From: Streptomyces sp. MJM8645 | GTDB taxonomy: Bacteria; Actinomycetota; Actinomycetes; Streptomycetales; Streptomycetaceae | Assembly: GCF_001625365.1 (NCBI RefSeq) | Contig: NZ_LJJF01000001.1 | Span: 62,001-126,000 of the forward strand | Length of the DNA: 64,000 nucleotides | Direction of reading: 5' to 3' | Part shown: in pieces, positions 1-7,716 of the stretch | Layout of the letters: the number at the start of each line of letters is the position of its first letter | Numbering within the stretch: the stretch's first letter is position 1 | Position numbers and translations under genes: made by a program | Notes under the pieces: model-generated | Seen by the model: only the letters and a program-made list of their open reading frames with translations | Database searches by the model: none | Told to the model about the DNA's origin: nothing

Positions 1-382
1 AGCCGAGCAGCGCGCCGACGAAGCCGCCGAGGCCTCGGCTGCCGACCACCAGCAATGCGGCCCCCGCAGAGAGCTTCACCAGGACCTCGCCGGCACTGCC
101 GTGCTCCACCCGCTGCCGCACGACGGCCCCCGGGCACCGGCCCGTCTCCCGCATCACCACCTCGGCGAGCTCCGACCCGGCGACGGCGTCGGACTCCTCC
201 GGGCACACCGTGATGCCCCGTCCGTAGACACCCGGCTCATCCCAGCTGGTCACCGCCTCCACGACCGCGCCGGTCAGCCGGGCCTCCCCCAGAGCCCAGC
301 GCAGCGCTGCTCGGGACGGACGCGAGCCGTCCACGCCGACGACGATCCGCCGCTCGTCCGTCGTCCGGTCGATGCCGTTCAC
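1..382 (-). CDS. Universal stress protein (UspA family), 3' end cut by window edge
   Basis: The reverse strand encodes a UspA-fold domain. It opens with an ATP-site strand ([17 protein letters not shown], about residues 13-29) and ends with the phosphate-binding loop [16 protein letters not shown] at the window edge. Both are hallmarks of nucleotide-binding universal stress proteins. The GTG at 382 is chosen because a GGAGG sits 8 nt upstream; the GTG at 389-391 overlaps that ribosome site. The gene runs leftward off the window, so one-domain and two-domain versions cannot be told apart. It is divergent from the alcohol dehydrogenase gene across a 229-bp promoter region holding a DosR/OsdR-like palindrome. 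In actinobacteria such proteins are commonly induced in hypoxia or dormancy. Confidence 0.88.
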   Translation of the reverse strand, partial: MNGIDRTTDERRIVVGVDGSRPSRAALRWALGEARLTGAVVEAVTSWDEPGVYGRGITVCPEESDAVAGSELAEVVMRETGRCPGAVVRQRVEHGSAGEVLVKLSAGAALLVVGSRGLGGFVGALLG

Positions 383-482
383 TTCGTTCACCTCCGTGCA
401 GCGCCGGCCCTCCACTGCGTCCGCATTCCCCAGCACACCGGCTATCGGGTACCCGCCGCTTGGACCGGCGGGCCCCAGGGCC

Positions 483-498
483 GGGGCCGTCCGGCCCC
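483..498. promoter_or_regulatory. Palindrome GGGGCCG-TC-CGGCCCC, possible OsdR/DevR-type box
   Basis: A perfect 7-bp inverted repeat with a 2-nt centre lies in the divergent region between the universal stress protein gene (start 382) and the alcohol dehydrogenase gene (start 612). DosR/DevR boxes and the related Streptomyces OsdR sites are GC-flanked palindromes of the GGG(C/A)C...G(T/G)CCC type. The neighbouring genes belong to families in that regulon. Assignment to OsdR is inference; GC-rich palindromes also occur by chance in this DNA. Confidence 0.4.
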
Positions 499-611
499 TG
501 TACAGCCCGCCCACAGTGGTACGCCATGGAGGTAGGGACAGGATCGCCCGTGTGCGCGGCTGCTCGGCCGGGATGATCCTGAAGCGAGGGGCCACAACAC
601 GCGAGGCAGCG

Positions 612-1649
612 ATGAACACCGAAGAAGCACCGGGAGACACCGAGGCCTGGGTCGTGGCGCAGCCGGGGCCGGTGGGTAGGGCGGGCCCGGGGCCGTTGGT
701 GTGGGAGCGGCGGCCGCTGTCCGCGCCCGGATCGCGGGAGATCCTGGTGGAGGTGGAGGCGTGCGGGGTGTGCCGTACGGACCTGCACCTGGCGGAGGGG
801 GATCTCGCTCCCCGGGTGGCGCGGTGCACGCCAGGGCACGAGGTGGTCGGGCGCGTGCGGGCGGTCGGTCCCGCGGTCGAGGAGTTCACGGTCGGGGACC
901 GCGCCGGGGTGGCCTGGCTGGCCCGGACCTGCGGCAGCTGCGGGTACTGCCGGACCGGGCGGGAGAACCTCTGCCCGGATTCGCGCTACACCGGCTGGGA
1001 CCGGCACGGCGGCTACGCCCGCCACGTGGTCGCGGACGCCCGTTTCGCCTACCGCCTGCCCGAAGGGCCGCCCGCCGAGGAGCTCGCCCCGCTGCTGTGC
1101 GCCGGGATCATCGGCTACCGGGCGCTGGAGCGGGCCGAGCTGCCGCCGGGCGGGCTCCTGGGCATCTACGGCTTCGGCGCGTCCGCGCACCTGACCGCCC
1201 AGCTCGCCCTCGCCCGGGGCGCGCGGGTGGCCGCGTTCACCCGGGGTGAGGCGGCCCGACGGCTGGCACTGGAGCTCGGCGCCGAGTTCGCCGGCGACTC
1301 GTACGACCCGCCCCCCGAGCCGCTGCACGCGGCCGTCCTCTTCGCCCCGGCCGGCGAGCTGGTGCCGGTCGCGCTCGCGGCGCTGGACCGGGGCGGCACG
1401 CTCGCGGTGGCCGGCATCCACCTCAGCGACATCCCGCCACTGAACTACCAGCGGCACCTCTTCCAGGAACGCACGCTGCGCAGCGTCACCGCCAACACCC
1501 GGGCCGACGGACAGGCCTACCTGGCCGAGGCCACCCGGACCCGCCCGGTGGTCCACGTACGCCGCTACCCGCTGCGACACGCCGACGCAGCACTCGCCGA
1601 CCTCGCCGCGGACCGCGTGACCGGGGTCGCGGTGCTCGTCCCGGAGTAG
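612..1649 (+). CDS. Zinc-dependent alcohol dehydrogenase (MDR family)
   Basis: A 345-residue medium-chain dehydrogenase. The catalytic-zinc region shows ACGVCRTD (Cys54) and GHE (His76). The structural zinc loop has four cysteines at 107, 110, 113 and 121. The Rossmann region around [11 protein letters not shown] is unusual because the usual GxGGxG is altered to GFGAS. The ATG at 612 is chosen because the domain starts just after it. Such zinc alcohol dehydrogenases (compare mycobacterial AdhA) reduce or oxidise alcohols with NAD(P). Neighbours (universal stress protein, Acg-like, DUF1876) suggest a role in redox balance under low oxygen. The divergent promoter contains the palindrome at 483-498. 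Confidence 0.9.
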   Translation: MNTEEAPGDTEAWVVAQPGPVGRAGPGPLVWERRPLSAPGSREILVEVEACGVCRTDLHLAEGDLAPRVARCTPGHEVVGRVRAVGPAVEEFTVGDRAGVAWLARTCGSCGYCRTGRENLCPDSRYTGWDRHGGYARHVVADARFAYRLPEGPPAEELAPLLCAGIIGYRALERAELPPGGLLGIYGFGASAHLTAQLALARGARVAAFTRGEAARRLALELGAEFAGDSYDPPPEPLHAAVLFAPAGELVPVALAALDRGGTLAVAGIHLSDIPPLNYQRHLFQERTLRSVTANTRADGQAYLAEATRTRPVVHVRRYPLRHADAALADLAADRVTGVAVLVPE

Positions 1650-1980
1650 GCGAAGGGGACCGGGCCCCGACAACCGTGGCAACATGCGCGCGGCGCGATC
1701 GGCTCGCAGCCGACGTCTGGCGGCGGGCGGCCCCGGTCGCGGTGGGCCGCCCCCTCGAAGACATCGGGGCCCACCGGGATCAGCGGCCGGGTCATCCGCC
1801 CCGACGGCCCTCCGACCGTCGCACCCGAGCAGGAGGAACGGATCCCGCGATGACCACGCTCGCGAGCCCGCCCGGCTGACCGTGCACGCCTGCACGGTTC
1901 CCCAACCCCCTCCCTCGACCCCTCGACGCCACGCCATACGGCCCGTCTCCCCCCGAAAAGACGGGCCTGCGGACATCCGA
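1650..1980. other. Intergenic stretch without a convincing gene
   Basis: The 331 bases between the convergent alcohol dehydrogenase and Acg-like genes hold only short open frames without recognisable domains. An AGGAGG followed by an ATG near 1851 opens a nine-codon frame (MTTLASPPG) that I do not consider a gene. No clear hairpin terminator was seen. Confidence 0.5.
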
Positions 1981-2967
1981 CTACTCCTCCGACGGGTCCA
2001 GGATGTCCTCGACCCGCCGACGCGGGCTGGCCACACCGGGCGGGCCGTAGCCGAGGCGCAGCACCAGTTGGACGTACCCGGGCCCCTCGTCCGTATCGCG
2101 CAGACGCCAGCGGGTGTCCGGGATCTCCACGGCCTGGTGCAGGACGGAGGCACGCAGGCCGTGGTCGGTGGCGAGCAGCCAGACCCGTTCCATGGCCTGT
2201 CCGGTGCGCAGCCAGTCGGCCTGGCCGTCGAGGTGGGTGGTGAGGGTGGCCAGTTGCGGCAGCGCCTCGAAGCGTTCGGCTGGGGTGGCATGACGCGGCG
2301 GGTGTCCGGCGAAGCCTCGCATCGGGACGCGGGCGTCGCGGTCGTGCGAGCCGAGGGCGGCCAGCGGGATGCCGTCGTAGGAGGGCTCCAGCCGTAGCCA
2401 GCGGCGGGTCTCGGCCTCGCGGGTGACGTCGGCGGCCATCGCGGCCTCGGCCTCGGAGGTGAGGGCGAGCACGCGACGCACCCCGTGCTCCTCCAGCACG
2501 GTGAGCGTGACGCCTTCGTCCCGGCCTGCCGAGATGAGGTCGGCGATCAGTGCCTCGGGGACGTCCCGGTTGGTGAACGGCTGCCGGCTGGAGTGGCGCC
2601 CGGCAATGGCCGGGTAGAGGTCGGCACCGAAGGGCTGCCGTGTGCGGGCCTGCGTGGAGAGGTCGAGCACGGCACACGGTTGCGCGCCTTCGCCGGACGG
2701 CAGCAGCCGGACGGCGGCCTCGCGGCCGAGGTGCGCGGCGGCCACGCGCAGATTGAACAGGGCAGCGCCGATCGAGATGTGCAGCGCCCGAAGGTCCGGG
2801 TCGGCAGCTTGGACGGCCCGGCTCAGGTCGGCGTGGACCTCCAGCCCGAGCCGGTCGGACGTGGGGCGGAAGCGCCAGGGCTGGCTGTTGTGCAGCGACG
2901 GCGCCAGGCCTCCGGCTTCGGCCAGCAGATGCAGGTCCGCGATGGTGAGGGCGGTTTCGGTGGTCAT
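1981..2967 (-). CDS. Acg-family FMN-binding nitroreductase-like protein
   Basis: A 328-residue protein with the Acg (Rv2032) signature: an N-terminal AGGLAPSLHNSQPWRF segment (about residues 17-32), then HISIGAALFNLRVAA, and an internal repeat of the nitroreductase fold. Acg proteins are double-length nitroreductase relatives that bind FMN with a lid and are thought to sequester flavin rather than reduce nitro compounds. In mycobacteria and Streptomyces they are dormancy-regulon members, which fits the neighbours here. The ATG at 2967 follows GGGAGTG about 10 nt upstream. The 297-bp leader carries two near-identical copies of a CCCAGCTCCCGG segment close to the start. Transcription is convergent with the alcohol dehydrogenase gene. 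Confidence 0.9.
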   Translation of the reverse strand: MTTETALTIADLHLLAEAGGLAPSLHNSQPWRFRPTSDRLGLEVHADLSRAVQAADPDLRALHISIGAALFNLRVAAAHLGREAAVRLLPSGEGAQPCAVLDLSTQARTRQPFGADLYPAIAGRHSSRQPFTNRDVPEALIADLISAGRDEGVTLTVLEEHGVRRVLALTSEAEAAMAADVTREAETRRWLRLEPSYDGIPLAALGSHDRDARVPMRGFAGHPPRHATPAERFEALPQLATLTTHLDGQADWLRTGQAMERVWLLATDHGLRASVLHQAVEIPDTRWRLRDTDEGPGYVQLVLRLGYGPPGVASPRRRVEDILDPSEE

Positions 2968-3264
2968 GATGATTCACTCCCAGCTCCCGGATCCCGGCTC
3001 CCAGCTCCCGGCGGGGAGCGCCGGTGATTCGAGCATCCGTCGGGTCGGTGGCGCCGGGCGAGGGTCCTACGGCCCTGGTCTCATGACCGAGCGGGCACCG
3101 ATGCTCACCGATGCGTCCGGCCTCGTCGGACAGGTCCGCGCCGACCCCGCAGATAGGGCCCACCGGAGGGCCGAACAGCCCTGCTGTCTCGCACCCGGCG
3201 GCAGTCTGCTGGACGGGAGAGGCCCGGTTCATCGTGCCGGGCCCTGAGTACCGGAGGCACGGCT

Positions 3265-3453
3265 GTGCTGACCGACGACTCCCGCACCGCCACCCAGCAG
3301 CTGATGCACACCACCAGCGGACGCACCATCGCGGTGTCCCGCTTCACTCCCGAGGTCCTGCCGGACACCGGCCGCATCGTCCTGACCGTCCGCGCACCGA
3401 TCGGCGCGACCGAAAAGCCCGCTCGCACGATCGAGATCACGCGGGGCGGTTGA
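3265..3453 (+). CDS. Small hypothetical protein (62 aa) in the dormancy-type cluster
   Basis: A GTG start at 3265 has GGAGG 7 nt upstream, so translation is plausible. The 62-residue product has no family I recognise. It has a Ser/Thr-rich N-terminus, a central IAVSRFTPEVLPDTGRIVLTV stretch that reads as beta strands, and a basic C-terminus. It lies 50 nt before the DUF1876 gene on the same strand and is probably co-transcribed with it. Function unknown. Confidence 0.6.
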   Translation: MLTDDSRTATQQLMHTTSGRTIAVSRFTPEVLPDTGRIVLTVRAPIGATEKPARTIEITRGG

Positions 3454-3503
3454 CCTGACCGGCCGGGCGGGCCCGAGCCCGCCCGGCCCCGAGAGGACCG
3501 GAC

Positions 3504-3782
3504 ATGAGCACGAACACCACGACTCCGATACGCACCAAGCGGTGGAGCCTGCGCCTCGACCTCTTCGAGGAAGGTGACACCACCAAGGTCCACGCCGTCC
3601 TCGACACCGGCGACAACACCCTGGAGTCCCGCACCACCGCCCGCCGTAACCCGCACGACCCGCTCGTCCCCGAGATCGGCGACGAGTACGCCGCCGCCCG
3701 CGCCCTGATCGACCTCGGCCACCAGCTCCTCCGCGCCGGAATCGCGGACGCCGCCGCCAACGACCGCTCCCTCGCGGGCTGA
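3504..3782 (+). CDS. DUF1876 family protein (Rv1738-like)
   Basis: A 92-residue protein matching the DUF1876 pattern: WSLRLDLFEEGDTTKVHAVLD near the N-terminus, the conserved NPHDPLVPEIGDE block (about residues 50-62), then a helical AARALIDLGHQLL. The mycobacterial homologue Rv1738 is one of the most strongly hypoxia-induced proteins, folds like a ribosome hibernation factor and has been proposed to act in translational shutdown. The 'dsRBD-like' label used for the family refers to this fold. The ATG at 3504 is preceded by GAGAGGA. Its position beside universal stress protein, Acg and alcohol dehydrogenase genes supports a dormancy role, by inference. Confidence 0.85.
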   Translation: MSTNTTTPIRTKRWSLRLDLFEEGDTTKVHAVLDTGDNTLESRTTARRNPHDPLVPEIGDEYAAARALIDLGHQLLRAGIADAAANDRSLAG

Positions 3783-3903
3783 TCGGGCCCGTAGAGTTCG
3801 CGGAGCTTCCGCGAACCGTGGTAGCCGGAGAACATCAGGCAGGTGGACGACTACGTCCTGTTGGGGCTGCTCATTCACAAGCCGTGCCGAAGCCACCGGC
3901 GAG

Positions 3904-4200
3904 ATGGCCGCCGTCCTGGACGGTGAGCTGCGCGGCGGCTGCGAGAACCGCGATGCCCTCTACACGGGGACGCCGACCGGCCTGTTCCACCCCGGCCCTC
4001 AGCCCGAATCGGTCAAGTCGGAGAAGGCCGACCAGATCCGCAACCGGCATGAGCTCGCGCCCGTGGCGACCGTCCGCCCAAGTTTCGACAAGAGCGTCCA
4101 TGATCGACCAGCAGTGCGCACGGGGCTGCACGTCGCCCGCCGCCTCTTCGAGGAGATCCGGCAGCGCGGATTCCCCGGCTAGGAGCAGGTCGTCCCCGTC
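3904..4200 (+). pseudogene. Possible IS transposase relic (ISL3-like C-terminal fragment)
   Basis: A frame here ends ARRLFEEIRQRGFPG, a stop at about 4180, and then the same frame continues EQVVPVYVRL. That string resembles the helix-turn-helix segment of ISL3-type transposases, in which a target-search helix is followed by a 'RGYxGSYQxVRxYVRPL'-like helix. The in-frame stop and lack of any catalytic domain mark it as dead if the assignment is right. Most of the upstream part is not recognisable. An alternative is chance similarity in non-coding DNA. Confidence 0.3.
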
Positions 4201-4254
4201 TACGTGCGCCTGGCTGCGGGAGGCAATCCCCCGCAGCCAGGGGCCACTCCGTCC

Positions 4255-4700
4255 TCAGCCTGCCCTGAACCGTTGGAACAACAGTGCGGCCTGGAGCCGA
4301 CTGGTGACGCCGAGCTTGGTGTTGATCCGGCTCGCGTAGGTCTTGACCGTGGAGACAGCCAGGCCGAGGCGCTCGGCGATGGCGGTGTTGGGCAGGCCCT
4401 CGGCGAGCAGGTCCAGCACCGCGCGCTCCTGTTCGGTGAGGGTGGCCGGCGCGGTCGCGGTCGAGGTGGAGGCGCGGGTGCGCATGCCGTCGAGGCCGTG
4501 GCCGCCGGAGGGCAACAACAGCGTCTGGGGCGGTCCGCCCGCGGAATTGACGATGGCGATGCGCAGTGTGTCCGGGTTGACCTCGACGGTGACGTCCACT
4601 TCGGCGTCCGGAACGTGCTTGTGGGCGTTGGTCAGTGCCTCCTGGACGATCCGGTAGGCCGCGTACTGAACGTCCTGTTTCGGTTTGAGGGTCGGCGCCG
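4255..4700 (-). pseudogene. Histidine-kinase fragment joined to LuxR-type HTH (collapsed two-component pair)
   Basis: Reading on the reverse strand, a NarL-type sensor kinase begins mid-domain at YRIVQEALTNAHKH (the HATPase N box), continues through the G box GGHGLDGMRTRA and switches within about ten residues to a LuxR/NarL helix-turn-helix (LTEQERAVLDLLAEGLPN, then STVKTYASRINTKLG). The phospho-acceptor His, the sensor region, the rest of the ATP lid and the response-regulator receiver domain are all missing. The simplest explanation is a deletion that fused the end of a kinase gene to the end of the adjacent regulator gene. It lies beside OsdR/DosR-type target genes, so it could be what remains of their regulator pair, though this is a guess. 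Confidence 0.6.
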
Positions 4701-4849
4701 GGCGGGGTGGGTGTCGGTGGGGAGGGTGTCGAGCCAGCCGGTGAGTTTGCGGTTGTTGGCGTGGGCGATCTGGCAGGCGAGGAGGCGGGGCTGGGCGAGC
4801 TGGGCACGTTTCTGGACGGCTACCTGCGCGGGTGGCTGCCCGACGGCCC

Positions 4850-5340
4850 GGATCGACCTGGCCATGCTGCTGGTCAACCTCGAGCGGTCCGACGAGTCCG
4901 AGGCGCTGCTGCACGAGCTGATCGCCTCGGCGCACCCCGTGGCGGCCGGCACCGCCACGGCCTTGCTCGGCGTGCTGCTGCTGTACACGGACCGGTGGGA
5001 GGAGGGGCGGGCCCACCTGAGGGCGGCCGTCGACACCGCCAGGGGACCCGCGCTCCAGCTGGCCCGCTTCCACCTGGCCAAACTGCTGATCGAGCAGGAC
5101 GAACCGGAGCGGGCCGCCGAACTGGTGCATGCGGTGGTCGAGGACGAACCCTCGGAGGCGACCGAGGCCGCCCGGGCCACCCTCGCCCTGCTACTGGTAC
5201 GAGCCGGGAAAGCGGAAGAGGCCGCCGAACTGGTCGCAGGCGATGCCGGTTCCGCCGACCCGCGAACCAAGGAGACGGCCTTCGCCGAGGTCGGCGAGCA
5301 CCTATTCGACGCTGTCTGGCCCAGCCTGATCCGGGTCGGC
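4850..5340 (+). pseudogene. TPR-containing protein fragment
   Basis: A plus-strand frame carries tetratricopeptide-like helical hairpins: DLAMLLVNLERSDESEALL, then LLGVLLLYTDRWEEGRAHL, then FHLAKLLIEQDEPERAAELV and ALLLVRAGKAEEAAELV. The upstream portion (about 4790-4850) continues only in another frame (ELGTFLDGYLRGWLPDG), which suggests a frameshift, and no start with a ribosome site is evident. It overlaps the opposite-strand remains of the kinase region. It is read as a broken fragment of a larger TPR protein, consistent with the decayed 3.8-5.6 kb interval. Confidence 0.45.
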
Positions 5341-5671
5341 TGGGACGAGACCGGCGGCACGGTTGGCTGTCCTGCCCTGCCAGGGGGTCGGGGGAAACGA
5401 TCTTCAGGGTTGTGGGAACGAACCATCTGCCGGCTGGGTGAAGTCGCAGGTCAGCGGATTGTGTCGGTTCCCGACCAGCAGCACCCCACACCCTCCTCAA
5501 CCCGGCACACCGCATGATCCGTGTCATGTGAGGCCTCAGGACATTGTTGACGCGGTGTTCTCGGGACTCTCTCGACGAACCCTCGCCCAGGACGGCGCCT
5601 CGGGAACGAACTTCACCGGACTCCAGGACCGGGATCGTGCCCCGACGGGAGGGTCGCCCGGGGCGGCTGGG
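5341..5671. other. Intergenic, decayed; possible ISL3 N-terminal relic at 5527-5595
   Basis: No intact gene is visible. A GTG at 5527 opens VRPQDIVDAVFSGLSRRTL, which resembles the N-terminus of Streptomyces ISL3-type transposases (LxDAVFSGLS) but then loses similarity. Together with the possible C-terminal relic near 4150 it could mark the two ends of a lost insertion sequence. Similarity is short and confidence low. Confidence 0.3.
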
Positions 5672-7057
5672 TCAGGCCCGGGTGGGGTGGGTGAGGGTGT
5701 GCCAGGCGTTGTAGCCGCCGAGGAGGTCGAAGACGTCGGTGTGGCCGTGGTGGCGCAGCAGGCTGGCGGCGATGGAGGAGCGGTGGCCGCCGGCGCAGTG
5801 GACGACGAGTGGGTGGTCGGTGGGGATCTCGTCGAGGCGGGTGGGGAGTTCGGTCAGGGGGATGTGGAGGGATCCTTCGATGGAGCCGGTTTCGCGTTCG
5901 CCGCAGGTGCGCACGTCCAGGACGGTGGGGGGCTGGTCGCCGGTGAGGGCGGTGCGGAGTTGGTCGGCAGTGAGGCGGCTGGCGGGGGTGACGTCGTCGG
6001 CGAGGGCGGGCAGGGCGTTGTCGGGGTTGCTCAGGTAGCCGGCGATGTGATCGAAGCCGATGCGGGCGAGGCGGGTGACGACTTCGTCCTCGCGGTCCTG
6101 CGGGGCGATGATCGCGATGGTGCTGTCGGGGGTGAGGACGGTGCCGGCCTGTTCGGCGAAACGGCCGTCGAGGGGGACGTTGACGGCGCCGCGGACGTGT
6201 CCGGCGGCGAAGTCCTGGGGGTTGCGGGCGTCGAGGACGACGGCGCCGGCGGTGCGGGCTTCCTTGAGGCCTTCGGGGCACAGGGGGCGGGCGGCGTTCG
6301 TGGGGTCGAGCAGCGGGTGGTCCTGCCGGTTGAGGGCGGCGTCGTGGCCGAAGTAGGCGGGGGCGGTGGACTGGCCGGCGGTGACGATGCGGACGAAGGT
6401 GTCCTGGTTCATGGGCTGGCAGGCGTAGTTGGTGCGGCGCTGGGTGCCGATGGTGGAGCGCTTCTCGGTGGAGAGGTTCTTGCCGCAGGCGGAGCCGGCG
6501 CCGTGGGCGGGGAAGACGAGGGTCTCGTCGGGCAGGCCCATCAGCTTGTGGTGGACGCTGTCGTAGAGCATGGCGCCGAGTTCGTCGGCGGTGACGCCGG
6601 TGGAGGCGAGCAGGTCGGGGCGGCCGACGTCGCCGATGAACAGGGCGTCGCCGGTGAGCACGCCGTACGGGACGGTGTCGTCGGGCTGCTCGAAGACGAG
6701 GATGCTGATCGACTCGGGGGTGTGCCCGGGGGTTTCCAGGATCTGCAGGGTGACGTCGCCGAGTTCGATCCGTTCGCCGTCGGCGAGATGGCGGATGGGG
6801 TACTCGGTCTCCGCCCGGTGGCCGTAGCCGATCCAGGCGCCGGTGCGGTCGGCCAGTTCGAGGTGGCCGGCCAGGAAGTCGGCGTGGAAGTGGGTGTTGA
6901 TGACGGCCTCGACGGTCAGGCCGCGGGCCTCGGCGTCGGCGACGTACTCGTCGACGTCGCGGCGGGGGTCGACCACGACGGCGCGGCCGGTGCGCTCGTC
7001 GGCGATCAGGTACGAGGCCTGGGAGAGGCAGTCGAGATAGAACTGGGCGAAGTACAC
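5672..7057 (-). CDS. MBL-fold persulfide dioxygenase with two rhodanese domains (CstB-like)
   Basis: A 461-residue protein. The N-terminal metallo-beta-lactamase domain has the ETHE1-type motif THFHADFLAGH (His56, His58, Asp60, His65) and later PAHGAGSACGK. The first rhodanese domain lacks an active Cys (it reads IIAPQDRED at the loop); the second has VVHCAGGHRSS with Cys421. This is the CstB layout: a non-haem iron dioxygenase oxidises persulfide while the rhodanese carries sulfur, giving thiosulfate. The GTG at 7057 follows AGGAGG with good spacing. It is divergent from the rhodanese-TauE operon, with CsoR/CstR-type operators between them. The family and context indicate cytosolic sulfide/persulfide detoxification. 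Confidence 0.9.
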   Translation of the reverse strand: MYFAQFYLDCLSQASYLIADERTGRAVVVDPRRDVDEYVADAEARGLTVEAVINTHFHADFLAGHLELADRTGAWIGYGHRAETEYPIRHLADGERIELGDVTLQILETPGHTPESISILVFEQPDDTVPYGVLTGDALFIGDVGRPDLLASTGVTADELGAMLYDSVHHKLMGLPDETLVFPAHGAGSACGKNLSTEKRSTIGTQRRTNYACQPMNQDTFVRIVTAGQSTAPAYFGHDAALNRQDHPLLDPTNAARPLCPEGLKEARTAGAVVLDARNPQDFAAGHVRGAVNVPLDGRFAEQAGTVLTPDSTIAIIAPQDREDEVVTRLARIGFDHIAGYLSNPDNALPALADDVTPASRLTADQLRTALTGDQPPTVLDVRTCGERETGSIEGSLHIPLTELPTRLDEIPTDHPLVVHCAGGHRSSIAASLLRHHGHTDVFDLLGGYNAWHTLTHPTRA

Positions 7058-7100
7058 GGGAAACCTCCTGGGCGGCGTCGGGCGCCTCGGCGTGATTTCG

Positions 7101-7117
7101 ATACCCCCACCGGTATA
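7101..7117. promoter_or_regulatory. CsoR/CstR-type operator (ATACC-N6-GGTAT)
   Basis: An inverted repeat ATACC CCCACC GGTAT with a C-rich left arm lies 44 bp upstream of the CstB-like start. CsoR-family repressors bind TACCCC...GGGGTA-type sites. CstR, the persulfide-sensing branch, typically controls CstB, rhodanese and TauE genes, exactly the genes that flank this site. No CsoR/CstR gene is in the window. Confidence 0.65.
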
Positions 7118-7178
7118 TGTGCCAGCATACCGCCCCACGGTTGATACGGGGCGGGGTATCGCCGAACGAGGTCGATAA

Positions 7179-7192
7179 TACCCCCAGGGGTA
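7179..7192. promoter_or_regulatory. CsoR/CstR-type operator (TACCCC-CA-GGGGTA)
   Basis: A perfect 6-bp inverted repeat, TACCCC CA GGGGTA, lies about 120 bp before the rhodanese start at 7315. It matches the G-tract class of CsoR-family operators more closely than the site at 7101. The two sites are about 78 bp apart, so each divergent promoter probably has its own operator. Between them (7127-7159) is another imperfect ATACCGCCCC / GGGGCGGGGTAT inverted repeat. Confidence 0.7.
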
Positions 7193-7314
7193 CTATGGTG
7201 GACATTGCGCGGGACCGGCCGCCGCCACCGGAGACGGGTGGCACCGAGGAGGCACCCCCGCCTTCGCCCTTTCGGCGGCCCGGCCCACACCAGACCACAC
7301 CATCGGAGAACCGC

Positions 7315-7716
7315 ATGCCCCCGCTGTCGCCCAACCCCGGGCAGACCACCCCCGCCCAAGCCCACCAGCTCGCCCGCGCCGGCGCAGCCGTCCTGCTCGA
7401 CGTCCGGGAGCGCGGCGAGTTCACGGCCGGCCACGCCCCCGGCGCCCTCCACCTGCCGCTGATCGCCCTGGCCGCCCGCGAACCGCTGCCGCCCGAGGCG
7501 GACGGACTGCTCGTCCTGGCGATCTGCCACTCGGGCAACCGCTCCGGGCGGGCGGCGCAGCTGCTCGCCGAGCGCGGCGTCGAGGTGCTGAACGTCGTCG
7601 GCGGCATGGCCGCCTGGGAGCGGGGCGGGCTGCCGGTCACCACGCCGGGCGGCAGCAGCAGCGGTGGCAGTAGCGATGGCGGCGGGAACTCCAGGGGCGC
7701 CGGGGACGCGATATGA
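7315..7716 (+). CDS. Single-domain rhodanese sulfurtransferase
   Basis: A 133-residue rhodanese with LLDVRERGEFTAGHAPGALH (about residues 27-46) and the active-site loop ICHSGNRSGRAA with Cys71. The Ser/Gly-rich tail (residues about 112-130) is low complexity. It transfers persulfide sulfur to acceptors such as sulfite or thiols. The ATG at 7315 follows GGAGAA. Its stop overlaps the start of the TauE-like gene (ATGA), so the two are translationally coupled. With the divergent CstB-like gene and two CsoR/CstR-type sites this forms a sulfide-response module. Confidence 0.9.
   Translation: MPPLSPNPGQTTPAQAHQLARAGAAVLLDVRERGEFTAGHAPGALHLPLIALAAREPLPPEADGLLVLAICHSGNRSGRAAQLLAERGVEVLNVVGGMAAWERGGLPVTTPGGSSSGGSSDGGGNSRGAGDAI

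Noticed and set aside
237..2291. 684-codon minus-strand frame over the alcohol dehydrogenase gene
   Set aside because: It conflicts with the zinc-motif-bearing dehydrogenase and overlaps the Acg-like gene in another frame; no domain seen.
3157..3180. AGGGC...GCCCT repeat before the 62-aa gene as another OsdR box
   Set aside because: Arms are short and far apart; too weak in such GC-rich DNA.
3818..4339. 173-codon plus-strand frame in the decayed region
   Set aside because: Ser/Pro/Arg-rich, no motif, no ribosome site, and it runs through the kinase/LuxR relic on the other strand.
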